Positions 43,666-54,777 of a stretch of DNA of 64,000 nucleotides are shown in pieces (positions within the stretch are counted from its first letter, which is position 1; each line of letters starts with the position of its first letter). The notes beneath the pieces are model-generated. The model had not been told where the DNA came from. It ran no database searches and saw nothing but the letters and a program-made list of their open reading frames with translations. Both the position numbers and the translations under genes were made by a program. Source of the DNA: Sedimenticola selenatireducens DSM 17993 (GTDB taxonomy: Bacteria > Pseudomonadota > Gammaproteobacteria > Chromatiales > Chromatiaceae); the NCBI RefSeq assembly GCF_000428045.1, contig NZ_KE386614.1:10066-74065 (forward strand). The letters run 5' to 3'.

Positions 43666-44613
43666 ATGAGTAATAAATTACGTGTGGGTGTCGTTGGTGT
43701 CGGCTATCTGGGGCGTTTTCATGCCCTGATCTATTCCCGAATGGATAACGTGGAGCTGGTCGGTGTGGTCGATACCAATCCGGAGACCGCCGCACGGGTG
43801 GCCGGGGAGTGTGCTTGCAGTGCCTTTGAGCGTAGTAGCGATCTGCTGGGGAAGGTCGATGCGGTGAGTATCGTGGTGCCCACCACGGCCCATCTTGATG
43901 AGGCGCGGCCGTTCCTGCAGGCGGGTGTGCACATGCTGCTGGAAAAGCCAATCGCCTCCACGGTCGAGGACGGGGCTGAGATAGTCCGGTTGGCCGAGGC
44001 CGCCGGTGTCATCCTTCAGATAGGCCATCTGGAACGTTTTAATGCCGGCGTTATGGCGCTGGCGGAACGCATCAACCGGCCCCGCTTTATCGAAGCCCAC
44101 CGGATGGGCGGTTTTGTGGAGCGCGCCACCGATGTGGATGTGGTGTCTGATCTGATGATTCACGATATCGATATCATTCTCTCGCTGGTGAAATCGGAGA
44201 TTACCGCTATTTCTGCGGTGGGTACGCCTGTGTTGACCGCCCATGTGGATATCGCCAATGCCCGTCTTGAATTCGCCAATGGTACCGTTGCCAACGTGAT
44301 CGCCAGCCGCGTCTCGGAAAAGCGCATGCGCCGTATCCGGGTGTTTGAGGAAAACCGCTATGAATCACTCGATTTTATCGACCAGCGCATCGAGACCGCC
44401 TATCCCAAGCCGCGACCCGGTGAGGCCTGGCCGGAAGTGGTAATGGAGCGTCTGGACATCGAGCCGGTCAAGCCGCTGGACGCTGAACTGGCGGCCTTTG
44501 CGGAGAGCGCCATCTCTGGTAATCCTCCTCTGGTGGATGGACATGTCGGACTTGAGGCGCTGGATGTGGCCATGCGGGTCAAGAGCGAAATTATGGGACG
44601 CCTCGGCGCCTAA
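43666..44613 (+). CDS. Gfo/Idh/MocA-family NAD(P)-dependent oxidoreductase
   Basis: Dehydrogenase of 315 residues. The N-terminal Rossmann fold has VGVVGVGYLGRFHALIYSRM, with LLEKPIASTVEDGAEIVRLAEA supplying the catalytic Lys of the EKP motif and LQIGHLERFNAGVMAL the family GH motif. The C-terminal domain is alpha/beta. It is followed by a DegT aminotransferase gene on the same strand, a pair typical of nucleotide-sugar or lipid A and polysaccharide sugar modification. Exact substrate is not determined. Confidence 0.87.
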   Translation: MSNKLRVGVVGVGYLGRFHALIYSRMDNVELVGVVDTNPETAARVAGECACSAFERSSDLLGKVDAVSIVVPTTAHLDEARPFLQAGVHMLLEKPIASTVEDGAEIVRLAEAAGVILQIGHLERFNAGVMALAERINRPRFIEAHRMGGFVERATDVDVVSDLMIHDIDIILSLVKSEITAISAVGTPVLTAHVDIANARLEFANGTVANVIASRVSEKRMRRIRVFEENRYESLDFIDQRIETAYPKPRPGEAWPEVVMERLDIEPVKPLDAELAAFAESAISGNPPLVDGHVGLEALDVAMRVKSEIMGRLGA

Positions 44614-44720
44614 GCCCTCTAATACCGATTATTTTCTCTCCAGGGAGTCAATCGATACCCCGTCAAGGCGGGTGCAACTGGACAGAAATCACCCTTATTA
44701 CAGAACTATTGGAATATACA

Positions 44721-45836
44721 ATGACACAGCAAACAGCGTCCCAGGGTGTGCCCTATCTCAGTCTGCAACAGGAGTTCCAGTCGTTGCGGGAGGAGTGGTT
44801 CAGCCGCATTGAGGCAATCGGGGCCGGAGGGGCCTTTATCCTTGGTCCCAATGTGCGTGCCTTTGAGCAGGAGGCCGCGGCCTATATCGGCAGTGAGTTT
44901 GCCGTGGCGGTGGCCAACGGTACCGATGCGCTGGTACTCTCGTTGCGCGCCCTGGACATTGGCCCGGGTGATGAGGTGATTACCTCACCGTTTACATTTT
45001 TTGCCACAGCCGAGGCCATCTCGATTGTCGGGGCGACCCCGGTTTTTGCTGATATCGATGAGTCGAGCTTCAATCTCGACCCCAACAGTGTGGCCGCCAG
45101 GATCAACGCGAAAACCAAAGCGATATTGCCGGTACATATTTTCGGTAATCCGGCGGATATGGGGGCGTTGAATCAGTTGGCACAGCAGCATGGGTTGAAA
45201 GTCATTGAGGACGGTGCCCAGGCGTTTGGTGCGCGCTGTGGCGAGGCTGTCGTGGGCAGTCTGGGGGACAGTGGCTGTTTCAGTTTCTATCCCACCAAGG
45301 TGTTGGGCTGCTATGGCGATGGGGGGCTGATCAGCACCAGTGATGCAACGTTCAAGGAGCGTCTGCTGAAGTTGCGAAATCATGGCGCAACCGCCCCCTT
45401 TACCCACGATGAACTGGGTTACAACAGCCGCCTGGATGAGGTTCAGGCTGCCCTGTTGCGTATAAAGCTGGCTAAACTGGAGCAGGATATCGCCGCTCGT
45501 GCCCGGGTGGCCGACTGGTATGATGTGCGCCTCTCAAAGCTGGATCTGGTCACGCCGGTGCGCCCCGCCCAGGGTCGCCATGCCTTCAATCTCTATACTA
45601 TCAGGCATCCCCGCCGCGACGTGTTGCGGGCTCACTTGAACGAGCACAAGATCGGCAACAGCCAGTGCTATCCACTGGGGCTGCATCTGCAGCAGATCTA
45701 CGCGGATCTGGGCTATCGGCCGGGGGACCTGCCGGTGGTGGATCGTGTCTGTGGGGAGACTCTGTCGCTACCGATATTCCCGGCGATGACAGAAGCCCAG
45801 GTTGATGCCGTCTGTGAGCGGATCGAGGAAATCTGA
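44721..45836 (+). CDS. DegT/DnrJ/EryC1/StrS aminotransferase
   Basis: PLP-dependent sugar aminotransferase of 371 residues. The start at 44721 gives MTQQTASQGVPYLSLQQEFQ. NGTDALVLSLRALDIGPGDEVITSPFTFFATAEA, EDGAQAFGA and SFYPTKVLGCYGDGG (cofactor Lys in the last) are family signatures. GYNSRLDEVQAALLRIKL is also typical. With the upstream dehydrogenase it could convert a nucleotide sugar to its keto and then amino form, as in GnnA/GnnB-like systems; that is an inference. Confidence 0.87.
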   Translation: MTQQTASQGVPYLSLQQEFQSLREEWFSRIEAIGAGGAFILGPNVRAFEQEAAAYIGSEFAVAVANGTDALVLSLRALDIGPGDEVITSPFTFFATAEAISIVGATPVFADIDESSFNLDPNSVAARINAKTKAILPVHIFGNPADMGALNQLAQQHGLKVIEDGAQAFGARCGEAVVGSLGDSGCFSFYPTKVLGCYGDGGLISTSDATFKERLLKLRNHGATAPFTHDELGYNSRLDEVQAALLRIKLAKLEQDIAARARVADWYDVRLSKLDLVTPVRPAQGRHAFNLYTIRHPRRDVLRAHLNEHKIGNSQCYPLGLHLQQIYADLGYRPGDLPVVDRVCGETLSLPIFPAMTEAQVDAVCERIEEI

Positions 45837-45842
45837 AACAGT

Positions 45843-45865
45843 GCCGGCCGCATCGGGCGGCCGGC
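45843..45865. terminator. Hairpin between convergent genes
   Basis: GCCGGCCG (45843-45850) and CGGCCGGC (45858-45865) form a perfect 8-bp stem just after the aminotransferase stop. There is no T-tract; it probably blocks or stabilises transcripts from both sides. Confidence 0.45.
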
Positions 45866-45925
45866 GTCTGGACCTGGTTGGGTCGATTGTCTGCCGGTGC
45901 GGGTCAAACCGCGTCGGCGGCTGGC

Positions 45926-46309
45926 TTAATCGTCATCCATGTCCATATCGATATCCAGGTCATCATCCAGGTCGGAATCGTCAATCTCATCCAGATCCGG
46001 CTTTGCCGGTGCCGTGGACTGGGGTGTCAGTTCCACTTGCTTCAGACGCATGGAGGCGCGCGGCGTAAACTCTTTTTTGGCCTTTTTGTAGCCCGCATTG
46101 AGCGAACTGATCAATTCGGATTCATCCTTGCCAAGCTCCCGCAGCTTCTGCTCAACAATACCCGCCTGAAATTCGAGGATCTTGTTGCGGTTCAATGAGT
46201 AGAGATAAACGGTGTTCGTATTGCCTGTTTCCATGCTCGGGTCGCGCAGTACCGGTGAGCTTTTCGTACCAGCTTCAAGATAGCCGTGCCAATAATTCGT
46301 TTTGCTCAT
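45926..46309 (-). CDS. Unknown protein with highly acidic C-terminal tail
   Basis: Protein of 127 residues with an ATG start preceded by GGGGAAGAA. The N-terminal part (YWHGYLEAGTKSSPVLRDPS, LYSLNRNKILEFQAGIVEQKLREL) looks folded. The last 25 residues are almost all Asp (LDDDLDIDMDMDDD), similar to acidic tails that mimic nucleic acid or hold metals. I do not recognise the family. It stands alone, convergent with the aminotransferase gene. Confidence 0.7.
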   Translation of the reverse strand: MSKTNYWHGYLEAGTKSSPVLRDPSMETGNTNTVYLYSLNRNKILEFQAGIVEQKLRELGKDESELISSLNAGYKKAKKEFTPRASMRLKQVELTPQSTAPAKPDLDEIDDSDLDDDLDIDMDMDDD

Positions 46310-46544
46310 TTCTTCCCCGCTTTATGCAAACTTTTCCCAGGCGGAGCCGGAATGGAACCGCCCGATTACCGACGATGACTTCCCGGTTCGGCAGGGGGCT
46401 GGCGGACCGGAGACGGCCTGATATTATTTTAAAAACAGGAATTCGACAATAGTTTCCGCTGCGAAGTTCATGGCGTTTTTGAGGGCTGTTTTTTCGACCG
46501 GGGAGAGCCTTTTTCGAGCCCTGCAACCGGGTTTGCGAAACAGG

Positions 46545-47513
46545 TTAATACTCTTGAAGAACGAGGTCGGTGAAGAGTGCGTTTCGCTCCTGTTCGGAAG
46601 CCGCCTCGACGGCATTGTCCACCAGTTCCCGGGTCAGGTGGGAGGCAAACAGCTCGATGAAATCGTAATGATATGCCCGCAGGAACAGACCGGGCCTGAA
46701 GCCGAGTCTTGTGGTGCTTGGGGGGAACAGGTGGGTGGCATCGAGGGAACAGAGATCCTTGTCCTGCTCGGGGCTATAGGCCATCTTCGCCAGGATACCA
46801 ATACCGATGCCCAGCCTGACATAGGTCTTGATGACATCGGCGTCCGTCGCGGTGAACACCACGTTCGGCTCCAGGTCATGCCGACGGAAGGCCTTGTCAA
46901 GCTGGGAGCGTCCGGTAAAACCGAATACATAGGTGACGATCGGGTATTCCGCCACCGCCTCCAGTGTCAGTGGGTCGACATCTCTTAGCGGGTGGTCGCA
47001 AGGGGTGATGATGGTGCGATTCCAGTGATAGCAAGGCATCATGATGAGATTGCCGAAGTCCACTGTCGCCTCCGTGGCGATAGCGAAATCGACGCCACCG
47101 CCAGCGGCCATTTCGGAAATCTGCTCCGGGTTGCCCTGGTGCATCTGCAGGTCGACTTGCGGATAGCGTGCGCGAAACGCCTTGATCACCGGGGGCAGCA
47201 CATAGCGGGCCTGGGTGGTGGCGATGGAGAGGCTGCCGGCACGAGGATCACTGAATTCACTGGCGACATCACGGATTGAGTCAACTTCCCTTAATACCGC
47301 TTCAGCACGGCTGATAATAGCCTTGCCGGCATCGGTTATCCCGGTCAGTTGACGGCCGGTACGCTCAAAAATGGTCACACCCAACTCCTCTTCCAGCAGG
47401 CGTATCTGCTTGCTGATCCCCGGTTGGGAGGTGAATAGCCGCTCGGCCGCCGCAGTAATGTTCAAGTCATTCTGCGCCACTGCCAGCAGAAAGCGGAGCT
47501 GTTGTAGTTTCAT
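46545..47513 (-). CDS. CysB-type LysR-family regulator
   Basis: Transcription factor of 322 residues from the ATG at 47513 (MKLQQLRFLLAVAQNDLNITAAAERLFTSQPGISKQIRLLEEEL), the CysB/Cbl winged helix. The effector domain has the CysB features FAIATEATVDFGNLIMMPCYHWNRTIITP and FTGRSQLDKAFRRHDLEPNVVFTATDADVIKTYVRLGIGIGIL. CysB-type regulators sense N-acetylserine or sulfur compounds. It is divergent from the DsrC-like gene, so a shared regulatory region is likely. Confidence 0.9.
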   Translation of the reverse strand: MKLQQLRFLLAVAQNDLNITAAAERLFTSQPGISKQIRLLEEELGVTIFERTGRQLTGITDAGKAIISRAEAVLREVDSIRDVASEFSDPRAGSLSIATTQARYVLPPVIKAFRARYPQVDLQMHQGNPEQISEMAAGGGVDFAIATEATVDFGNLIMMPCYHWNRTIITPCDHPLRDVDPLTLEAVAEYPIVTYVFGFTGRSQLDKAFRRHDLEPNVVFTATDADVIKTYVRLGIGIGILAKMAYSPEQDKDLCSLDATHLFPPSTTRLGFRPGLFLRAYHYDFIELFASHLTRELVDNAVEAASEQERNALFTDLVLQEY

Positions 47514-47526
47514 AATGGGCCTAATA

Positions 47527-47572
47527 TATAGAATGATTCGTATTACCGTTATAACAATCAACTATTTCTATA
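47527..47572. promoter_or_regulatory. Divergent regulatory region of cysB-like and dsrC-like genes
   Basis: TATAGAA (47527-47533) and TTCTATA (47566-47572) are perfect inverted arms 32 bases apart. GAATGATTC (47531-47539) is a smaller palindrome. GAATGATTCGTATT here differs by one base from 7895-7908 upstream of fbpA. Either LysR or Fur-type binding is possible. Confidence 0.4.
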
Positions 47573-47696
47573 GACGGAAAAGTTATTTTGATGTATTGTC
47601 TCGCCGCGCTATAGTTTTATGCAAGCACATCCAGGGGCGGTTGAAGCCGTCTCCGCATGGGTGCAGAAACTATTAACATTGTAGGAAGCTTTATCA

Positions 47697-48050
47697 ATGG
47701 GCGCATTAGAGCGAGTAAGTGAATCTGCAAGAAATGGTTCCGTATTGGCCACCCTCGGTTTTGATGAGGATGGTTTCCTGTGTGATGCGGAGTCCTGGGA
47801 TGATCAGTTGGCGGAACGGTTGGCCGAATTGGAAGGGGTAGCTCCCTTGCAGGCAGCCCACTGGCGCGTGATCCGATTTGTACGTGATCGCTACCTGCGC
47901 CTTGGCGCCATCCCTCCCATGCGCCGTATATGCCGTAGTAGTGAGCTTTCAAGGACAGAGGTCAAAAGCCTGTTTGGAGGGTGTCTCCAGGTCTGGCGGA
48001 TCGCCGGCTTGCCCAATCCGGGCGAAGAGGCCAGGGCCTACTTGAGCTAA
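47697..48050 (+). CDS. DsrC/TusE-family protein lacking the C-terminal cysteines
   Basis: Protein of 117 residues with the DsrC fold: LATLGFDEDGFLCDAESWDDQLAERLAELEGVAPLQAAHWRVIRFVRDRYLRLGAIPPMRRICR. Genuine DsrC ends CKxAGLPKPTGCV with two redox cysteines. Here the tail reads VWRIAGLPNPGEEARAYLS, so the first is Trp and the second is absent. It therefore cannot form the trisulfide or act in sulfur relay like DsrC. Such paralogues have been discussed as regulatory. The start has AGGA upstream, and it is divergent from the CysB-type regulator. Confidence 0.85.
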   Translation: MGALERVSESARNGSVLATLGFDEDGFLCDAESWDDQLAERLAELEGVAPLQAAHWRVIRFVRDRYLRLGAIPPMRRICRSSELSRTEVKSLFGGCLQVWRIAGLPNPGEEARAYLS

Positions 48051-48145
48051 TTTAGAATCTTCTGTCCGGCTTCGGGCCAGACAGTCTGCCGGAAGGCAAT
48101 GTCAGTTTTTAGGGGTTACCCTTTTACCGTGTTATACCTCCCTTT

Positions 48146-48170
48146 GCCCGGCTAGTCCGGGCGTTTTTTT
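48146..48170 (+). terminator. Rho-independent terminator after the DsrC-like gene
   Basis: GCCCGG (48146-48151) and CCGGGC (48157-48162) pair around CTAGT, followed by G and seven T. Standard intrinsic terminator about 95 bases past the stop. Confidence 0.85.
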
Positions 48171-48196
48171 GTAAGTGTGTTTTGGGGTTTATCTGG

Positions 48197-48243
48197 GTAG
48201 GGGCGGCGCCCCGCTGCGAATGCGGTCCGCCGGCGGCGCGGGC
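48197..48243. repeat. Degenerate REP-like unit
   Basis: GTAGGGGCGGCGCCCCGCTGCG resembles the left arm of the GTAGGAGCGGC units at 42479 and 42560; the right side, GGCGGCGCGGGC, is diverged. It lies between the DsrC-like gene and pdxA in a gap with no coding sequence. Confidence 0.45.
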
Positions 48244-48325
48244 AGGCGCGGACGGGTTAAGAGTACTCTCTCGCGGTTAATCGTGGCGGCAGCCAGGCTG
48301 AGGGTCTACCTGTTTGCTTCTTTAC

Positions 48326-49309
48326 TTACCTGCCTGTGGCGGCCAGGGTCAGCTGGTGGGCGGCCTTGATAGCCGCCTGTAGACTGCCGATGTCGGCCGT
48401 GCCGGTGCCGGCGAGATCCAGGGCAGTCCCATGATCAACCGAGGTGCGGATGATCGGCAGGCCGAGGGTGATGTTGACAGCGTTACCAAATCCCAGGTGC
48501 TTCAGTACCGGTAATCCCTGATCGTGATACATGGCCAGGACCGCATCCGCCTGTTTCAGATAGTGGGTTGTGAAGAGCGTGTCCGCAGGCAGTGGTCCTT
48601 CCAGCCGCATCCCCTCTTGGCGGAACTGCTCCAGGACCGGGCTGATGGTGTTGATCTCCTCCATGCCAAGATGTCCTCCCTCACCCGCGTGTGGATTGAG
48701 TCCACAGACCAGTATTCTGGGGTTGGCTATGGCGAAGCGGCGGGTCAGGTCCTGGTGCAGGATTCTGATCACCTGGGCCAGCGATGCCCGGGTAATAGCG
48801 GAGCTGACATCCTTCAGCGGCAGATGGGTGGTGGCCAGTGCCACTCGCAGACCTGGACAGGCCAGCATCATCACCGGGAAAGCGTTGGTCAGCTGCGCCA
48901 GAAATTCGGTATGGCCTGAGAAGGCAATACCCGAGTCGTTGATTATGCCCTTGTGGATGGGACCGGTTACCAGTGCGCTGAAACTGTCGTCCATGCAGCC
49001 CCGGGTTGCCTGGGTCAGGGTCTCCAGCACGTAGCGGGCGTTGGCCGGATTCAGCACGCCGGGTTGGGCTGGCTCGATGAGTTCTACCGGAAGAACGCTG
49101 ATACTGCCGGCTTCCCGCGTTGCCGACAGCCCGGATCTATAAGGATTAATCCTGAGCGGGAGAGACAGTTGTGCGGCACGATCCGTCAGCAGTTGCGGTG
49201 AGCAGATGGCCACCAGCGGATAGTCGCGCCTGTCTTGCGCCAATTGCACGCAAAGGTCGGGGCCTATTCCAGCGGGTTCGCCCGGGGTGAATGCGAGCGG
49301 GCGTGGCAT
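48326..49309 (-). CDS. pdxA: 4-hydroxythreonine-4-phosphate dehydrogenase
   Basis: Step of pyridoxal phosphate synthesis, oxidising 4-phosphohydroxythreonine. It has 327 residues from ATG 49309 ([20 protein letters not shown]). [40 protein letters not shown] with metal His, and [15 protein letters not shown] are PdxA motifs. It is read after lptD and surA; in E. coli the order surA-pdxA-rsmA-apaG-apaH continues, but here apaGH lie about 8 kb away. Confidence 0.95.
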   Translation of the reverse strand: MPRPLAFTPGEPAGIGPDLCVQLAQDRRDYPLVAICSPQLLTDRAAQLSLPLRINPYRSGLSATREAGSISVLPVELIEPAQPGVLNPANARYVLETLTQATRGCMDDSFSALVTGPIHKGIINDSGIAFSGHTEFLAQLTNAFPVMMLACPGLRVALATTHLPLKDVSSAITRASLAQVIRILHQDLTRRFAIANPRILVCGLNPHAGEGGHLGMEEINTISPVLEQFRQEGMRLEGPLPADTLFTTHYLKQADAVLAMYHDQGLPVLKHLGFGNAVNITLGLPIIRTSVDHGTALDLAGTGTADIGSLQAAIKAAHQLTLAATGR

Positions 49310-49329
49310 GCTCAATTTAACCGTTCTCC

Positions 49330-50649
49330 TCAGGAATCGCTGATACGGATGTCAATAAAGGCTTCGTCCCTGAGGCGGCGCAGGTAGAGTTCACTCTCTT
49401 CGGCGGTCTTGCGGTCGCTGATAGCCTTCCTGGCTTCGGCCTTCTGAACCTCGCTGGTGCTGTCATGATCGCGGCGCTCCAGCAGTTGGGCCAGGTGCCA
49501 GCCATATTCGGTACGGAACGGCTCGGTCAACTCCCCAGGGGCAAGTTTGGCAATCTCCTCTTCAAACCGGGGCAACAGTACGCCGGGGGTGGTCCAGCCC
49601 AGATCCCCCCCCTTGATGGCGGAGGATTTGTCGTCGGAGTGGGAACGGGCCAGGGCGTTGAAGTCATCTCCGCCCAGGATACGCAGGCGCAGCTGCTCCA
49701 GTCGTGTGCGGGCGTCGTTGTTGGAGGTCACCTCGTTGGTACTAATCAGGATATGCCGGACATGGCTCTGGGTGACGATCTTGCGATCGCCTCCTTTATA
49801 GTCGTTCAGTTTGATGATGTGATAGCCGCTGGCGGTGCGTATCGGGTCACTGATCTCCCCGCGTTGCATATTGATCACCAGGTCGACGAAAATGGTGGGC
49901 AGCTGGTTGGCCGGACGCCAACCCAGGTCGCCCCCTTCAAGCGCCTGTCGTCCATCGGATTCAGTGATGGCAAGATCGGCAAAGTCGGCGCCACCACGCA
50001 GGGAACGCACGATCGACTCGGCCTGTTGACGCGCGCTCTCCATCTGTTCCGGTGAGGCGGCTTCAGGGGTGGCGATCAGGATGTGCTGCAGATGATAAGC
50101 GGAGCGCTCCCCCAGATTGCTGGCCTGACGTGCGAGATAGGTTTCTACCTCCTGATCAGTGACCCGGATGCGTCGACGTACTTCCTGGTCCAGCAGTTGC
50201 TTCAGGGTAATCTCTTCCTGGATATTCCGGCGGAAGCCGCTGAAACTGATACCCTCATCTTCCAGTGCGCGGCGGAATTCGGACAGATTCAGATTGTTGT
50301 TCTGGGCGATGTTGTTGATGGCCTGGGCCACGATATCTTCGCTGACTTTGATACCTGCCCGCGTTGCTGCCTCCAGCTGCAGCTTTTTCAGTATCAGTCG
50401 GTCCAATACCTGTTTTTCAATAATCGCCTGGGGTGGGAGGCGTTGGCCCTGCTGCCGCAGTTGCGTGACAATTTTTATTATTTCGTTGTCCAGTTCACTG
50501 CGAACTATGATGTCGTCGTTGACCACGGCAATGATTTCATCAACCGGCTCGACCTGTTGGCTGCGGGCAATGGTAGGCCATCCCAGGAATATGATCAGGC
50601 TCAGGAGCAGAAGCCCCAGCTCGTTTAACAGGGTCTTTCTAGTGGTCAT
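49330..50649 (-). CDS. surA: Periplasmic chaperone and peptidyl-prolyl isomerase SurA
   Basis: Outer-membrane protein chaperone of 439 residues. The signal peptide includes [23 protein letters not shown], and the N-terminal domain starts [22 protein letters not shown]. Two parvulin domains follow: [13 protein letters not shown] with [22 protein letters not shown], and [11 protein letters not shown] with [15 protein letters not shown]. It helps fold LptD and porins; its gene follows lptD after 11 bases. Confidence 0.95.
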   Translation of the reverse strand: MTTRKTLLNELGLLLLSLIIFLGWPTIARSQQVEPVDEIIAVVNDDIIVRSELDNEIIKIVTQLRQQGQRLPPQAIIEKQVLDRLILKKLQLEAATRAGIKVSEDIVAQAINNIAQNNNLNLSEFRRALEDEGISFSGFRRNIQEEITLKQLLDQEVRRRIRVTDQEVETYLARQASNLGERSAYHLQHILIATPEAASPEQMESARQQAESIVRSLRGGADFADLAITESDGRQALEGGDLGWRPANQLPTIFVDLVINMQRGEISDPIRTASGYHIIKLNDYKGGDRKIVTQSHVRHILISTNEVTSNNDARTRLEQLRLRILGGDDFNALARSHSDDKSSAIKGGDLGWTTPGVLLPRFEEEIAKLAPGELTEPFRTEYGWHLAQLLERRDHDSTSEVQKAEARKAISDRKTAEESELYLRRLRDEAFIDIRISDS

Positions 50650-50660
50650 TAATGTGTCAA

Positions 50661-53456
<2,796 letters not shown>

Positions 53457-53694
53457 GGCAATTCTCTAATTGTTTTTGATTGGTTGGGTCGGTACGGGCC
53501 TTTTCCGCCTTATCGTACCCTGTACCGCCGCCCCTGGCGGTCCGCTCCAGCGTCTCTCATACGAGAAGCCATGGCAACAACCGCATAAAATCGCATAGAA
53601 TCGCTTTTTCTTCAATGGCCGCAACTGCTTCAACACTCCGTTCTGCATGCCTGGGTGAGTGTGAAGGATGGCCCGCTGCAGTACGGAACCGGTG

Positions 53695-54678
53695 ATGCCC
53701 AAGAGAGAACAAGCCCTGATCCAATGGTTGACTGAACGGGTCGGTCTGCGGGATTTCCGCATTGAGCCGGCTTCGGATGATGCCAGTTTTCGTCGCTATT
53801 TCCGCATTACCCTGGCCGACGGTGGCACCCGGATTGCCATGGATGCCCCGCCCGAACAGGAAGATTGTGCACCGTTTCTGCGCATTGCCGAACAGCTGGG
53901 CGCGGTCGGTTTGCATGTGCCGATAATCCATGCCGCCGATCCGCTGCAGGGCTTTATCCTGCTGGAGGATCTGGGCACGGTTCACTACCTGGACCGGTTG
54001 AACGGTGAAACCGTGGACCGGCTCTATGGTGATGCCCTGGCTGCCCTGGCGGTGATTCAGTCGGTGGGGCCACGCGAGAGTCTGCCGCTCTACGATGAGG
54101 CGTTGCTGCGGCGGGAGATGGCGCTGTTTCCCGACTGGCTGCTGGGTCGTCATCTCGGTCTGGAACTGGACGATAGCGAGCAGACGATGCTGGCAGGCTG
54201 TTTTGACCTGTTGGTTGCCAGCGCTTTGGAGCAGCCCCGGGTCTGTGTACATCGGGATTATCACAGTCGCAACCTGTTGGTCAGCGCATCGCCCAGTCCC
54301 GGGATACTCGATTTTCAGGATGCGGTGGCAGGGCCGGTGACCTATGACCTGGTCTCGCTACTCAAGGATTGTTATATCGCCTGGCCGACACCACGGGTGC
54401 AAGAGTGGGCGATGGGGTATTTTGAGCTGGCGGTCCAATCGGGTGTGTTACAGCCGACGCATGAGGCGCAGTTCCTGCGCTGGTTCGACCTGATGGGCGT
54501 ACAGCGGCATCTGAAGGCGAGCGGCATATTTGCCCGCCTCAATCACCGCGACGGCAAGCCGGGTTACCTGGGGGATATTCCCCGGACCCTGGGTTATATC
54601 GTCGAAGTGGCCGGTCGCTATCCAGAACTGGCCGGGCTGGGGCAGTTGATTGAACAGCGGCTGCTGCCCCGGCTCTGA
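53695..54678 (+). CDS. amgK: AmgK-like anomeric sugar kinase (APH fold)
   Basis: Phosphotransferase of 327 residues that phosphorylates N-acetylmuramic acid at C1 in peptidoglycan recycling. It starts at ATG 53695 (53668 is alternative). ASDDASFRRYFRITLADGG is the N-lobe, VCVHRDYHSRNLLV the catalytic loop and ILDFQDAVAGPVTYDLVSLL the metal-binding Asp motif. It is divergent from lptD, as in Pseudomonas where murU follows; here no murU is next. Confidence 0.88.
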   Translation: MPKREQALIQWLTERVGLRDFRIEPASDDASFRRYFRITLADGGTRIAMDAPPEQEDCAPFLRIAEQLGAVGLHVPIIHAADPLQGFILLEDLGTVHYLDRLNGETVDRLYGDALAALAVIQSVGPRESLPLYDEALLRREMALFPDWLLGRHLGLELDDSEQTMLAGCFDLLVASALEQPRVCVHRDYHSRNLLVSASPSPGILDFQDAVAGPVTYDLVSLLKDCYIAWPTPRVQEWAMGYFELAVQSGVLQPTHEAQFLRWFDLMGVQRHLKASGIFARLNHRDGKPGYLGDIPRTLGYIVEVAGRYPELAGLGQLIEQRLLPRL

Positions 54679-54722
54679 CGCGAAGACTGTCGCGGCAAAG
54701 TCCCGCCCGGCTTCCCCCCGCG

Positions 54723-54743
54723 TTCCCACGCTCCGCGTGGGAA
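54723..54743. repeat. Hairpin repeat CGTTCCCACGC-TCC-GCGTGGGAA
   Basis: TTCCCACGC (54723-54731) and GCGTGGGAA (54735-54743) are perfect 9-base arms. The sequence GCGTTCCCACGCTCCGCGTGGGAATGC is a widespread intergenic repeat. It is between convergent amgK and purD and may act as a terminator. Confidence 0.65.
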
Positions 54744-54777
54744 TGCATACCCATCCACCCCATGATTCGCAGGCGGT

